Part shown: one piece after another, positions 6,193-7,154 of the stretch
How the letters are laid out: every line of letters begins with the position of its first letter
Position numbering within the stretch: the stretch's first letter is position 1
Source of the DNA: Myxococcales bacterium
GTDB taxonomy: Bacteria; Myxococcota; Myxococcia; Myxococcales; Anaeromyxobacteraceae
Length of the DNA: 7,154 nucleotides
Direction of reading: 5' to 3'
Assembly (NCBI GenBank): GCA_021848865.1
Contig: JAJZTO010000140.1
Location: 1-7,154, forward strand
Notes under the pieces: model-generated
Told to the model about the DNA's origin: nothing
Databases searched by the model: none
Seen by the model: the letters and a program-made list of their open reading frames with translations, nothing else
Made by a program: the position numbers and the translations under genes

Positions 6193-6603
6193 GTGGATCC
6201 CGCGCACCTCCTCCCGCGCCAGCTCCAGCTCTTCGCCGTGGGGACGCTGCTCGCCATGCTCGGCTGGGTCCTCTGGCTCGTCCGTTCCCGCCGGCTCAAC
6301 CTGCGGGACAGCCTGATCTGGGTGCTGCTCACCGGCGGCGCCCTGGCGCTGGTGCTGATCCCGCGCGCGCTGGTGGCCGTCGCCCACCTGGTGGGCGCCG
6401 AGGTCCCCGCCAACGCCCTCTTCGCGCTGGGCTTCGTCTACGTGCTCCTGAATCTGCTGTCGTCCACCATCGCCATCTCGGGCAACGCCGAGCGGCTGCG
6501 GCGGATCACCCAGGAGTGCGCGCTGCTCCGCGGCGAGCTGGACGAGCTGCGGGCGCGGGTCGGGGACGGCGCCGGCGGGGCCTCACCGGACCAGCGGCCC
6601 TAG
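6193..6603 (+). CDS. Small DUF2304-type membrane protein
   Basis: A 136-residue inner-membrane protein with three hydrophobic helices, at about residues 11-30, 38-60 and 73-95. They are followed by a charged helix rich in Leu/Glu/Arg (about 98-123) that may form a coiled coil. The order (short N terminus, RSRRLNLRDSLIWVLL, a helix ending at PRALVAVAHLVG, then PANALFALGFVYVLL and a tail with ISGNAERLRRITQECALL) matches what I recall of DUF2304 proteins. These usually follow a DPM1-like GT2 gene and have no established function; partnering that enzyme or handling the lipid-linked sugar is plausible. The GTG start is chosen because AAGGAG (6181-6186) lies 6 nt upstream, inside the end of the GT2 gene. 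Its last 21 bp overlap the convergent gene on the other strand. Confidence 0.82.
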   Translation: MDPAHLLPRQLQLFAVGTLLAMLGWVLWLVRSRRLNLRDSLIWVLLTGGALALVLIPRALVAVAHLVGAEVPANALFALGFVYVLLNLLSSTIAISGNAERLRRITQECALLRGELDELRARVGDGAGGASPDQRP

Positions 6604-7154
6604 CAGCGCCCAGAGGGCGCGCAGCAGGGCGTTGGCGGGGCGGGTGAACCAGGCGCTCGCCGCGCCCTCGAAGTCCACCGCCGGCGTGAAGAGCCGGAAG
6701 ATCTCGCGGTCGGGGACGCGGCGAAGGGCCTGGACCCGCCGCCGTTCCCGGAGCACCCGGCGAAGCGCGGCCGGGCGAAGGGCGTCCCGGTCGGCGCGGA
6801 GCTTCTGGGGCAGCCAGCCCGAGGCCGCCGCGAGCAGGTGCAGCCCCACCTCCGCGGCCAGCAGGAAGGGGAGGAGCAGCAGGAGGTTCCGGGCCCGGAC
6901 GTTCTTCAAGAGAACCCACCAGCGGTTCCGCTCCAGGAAGTAGTACTTCCGCGAGCTGCGCGAGAACTCGTAGTGGTGGAACACCACCGAGCGCGGGGCC
7001 GCGAGGTTGGGGTGCCCGGCGAGCCGCAGCCGCCAGCCCAGGTCCAGGTCCTCCTGGTAGAGGAAGAGGGCCTCGTCGAGCAGCCCCACCTCGCGCAGCG
7101 CCGATGCCCGGTAGAGCACCGCCGCGCCGGAGGCGAAGGCGATCTCGCGGGGCG
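6583..7154 (-). CDS. Family 2 glycosyltransferase (rhamnosyltransferase-like), N-terminal part outside the window
   Basis: The frame stays open to the window edge. Codons 7120-7152 read PREIAFASGAA, joining directly to VLYRASALREVGLLDE, so the GTG at 7117-7119 is an internal valine and not the start. The FASGAAVLYRASAL block, GLLDEALFLYQEDLDLGWRL (the ED-x-D-x-x-W catalytic/acceptor region) and RLAGHPN are the standard second half of WbbL/rhamnosyltransferase-like GT2 enzymes, which add sugars to cell-surface glycans. After HHYEFSRSSRKYYFLERNRWW comes a hydrophobic stretch (NLLLLLPFLLAAEVGLHLLA), which probably attaches the protein to the inner membrane. A basic Arg-rich tail ends at TGA (6583-6585). 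The nucleotide-binding N-terminal half cannot be seen. It faces the DUF2304 gene tail to tail. Confidence 0.88.
   Translation of the reverse strand, partial: PREIAFASGAAVLYRASALREVGLLDEALFLYQEDLDLGWRLRLAGHPNLAAPRSVVFHHYEFSRSSRKYYFLERNRWWVLLKNVRARNLLLLLPFLLAAEVGLHLLAAASGWLPQKLRADRDALRPAALRRVLRERRRVQALRRVPDREIFRLFTPAVDFEGAASAWFTRPANALLRALWALLGPLVR

Noticed and set aside
7117..7119. GTG as start of the minus-strand glycosyltransferase
   Set aside because: It would remove the conserved FASGAA block that reads in frame up to the window edge, and the whole nucleotide-binding half of the enzyme.

Overview
The window is very GC-rich, with strong G/C preference at third codon positions. It carries two multiheme c-type cytochromes, a cobalamin-type radical SAM protein and surface-glycan genes. 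This combination suggests a soil or sediment, metal- or anaerobe-respiring Myxococcota/Deltaproteobacteria-type bacterium, with Anaeromyxobacter the best guess. That assignment is inferred from composition and gene content; no marker gene is present.

Layout. (1) 3-1235 (+): the 3' part of a secreted multiheme cytochrome c with five visible CXXCH motifs and a Thr/Ser/Gly-rich beta module between hemes 2 and 3. A strong GC hairpin follows its stop codon. (2) 1413-3305 (+): a polytopic membrane protein fused to C-terminal TPRs, with the architecture and motifs of TMTC-like (GT-C fold) protein O-glycosyltransferases. (3) 3306-3486: a lower-GC intergenic region that probably holds the control region of the next genes. 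(4) 3487-6603 (+): a tight four-gene run. It encodes a BchE-like B12-binding radical SAM protein, a tetraheme cytochrome lipoprotein that starts at TTG 2 nt after the radical SAM stop, a DPM1-like family 2 glycosyltransferase, and a small DUF2304-type membrane protein. (5) 6583-7154 (-): the C-terminal part of a second, rhamnosyltransferase-like family 2 glycosyltransferase. It converges on the DUF2304 gene and overlaps its 3' end by 21 bp.

How the genes may work together. The cytochromes are electron carriers outside the cytoplasm. DPM1-like enzymes typically make polyprenyl-phosphate sugars, and GT-C enzymes of the TMTC/PMT type use such donors to glycosylate secreted proteins. The window therefore holds a possible donor-maker, a possible transferase and possible acceptors (the cytochromes) side by side. 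The radical SAM protein resembles the anaerobic Mg-protoporphyrin ester cyclase BchE, yet no other chlorophyll gene is visible. Its close coupling to a tetraheme lipoprotein suggests a role in tetrapyrrole chemistry or in electron supply to that enzyme. Both functional links are hypotheses. No RNA genes, CRISPR arrays, insertion sequences or phage genes were seen.
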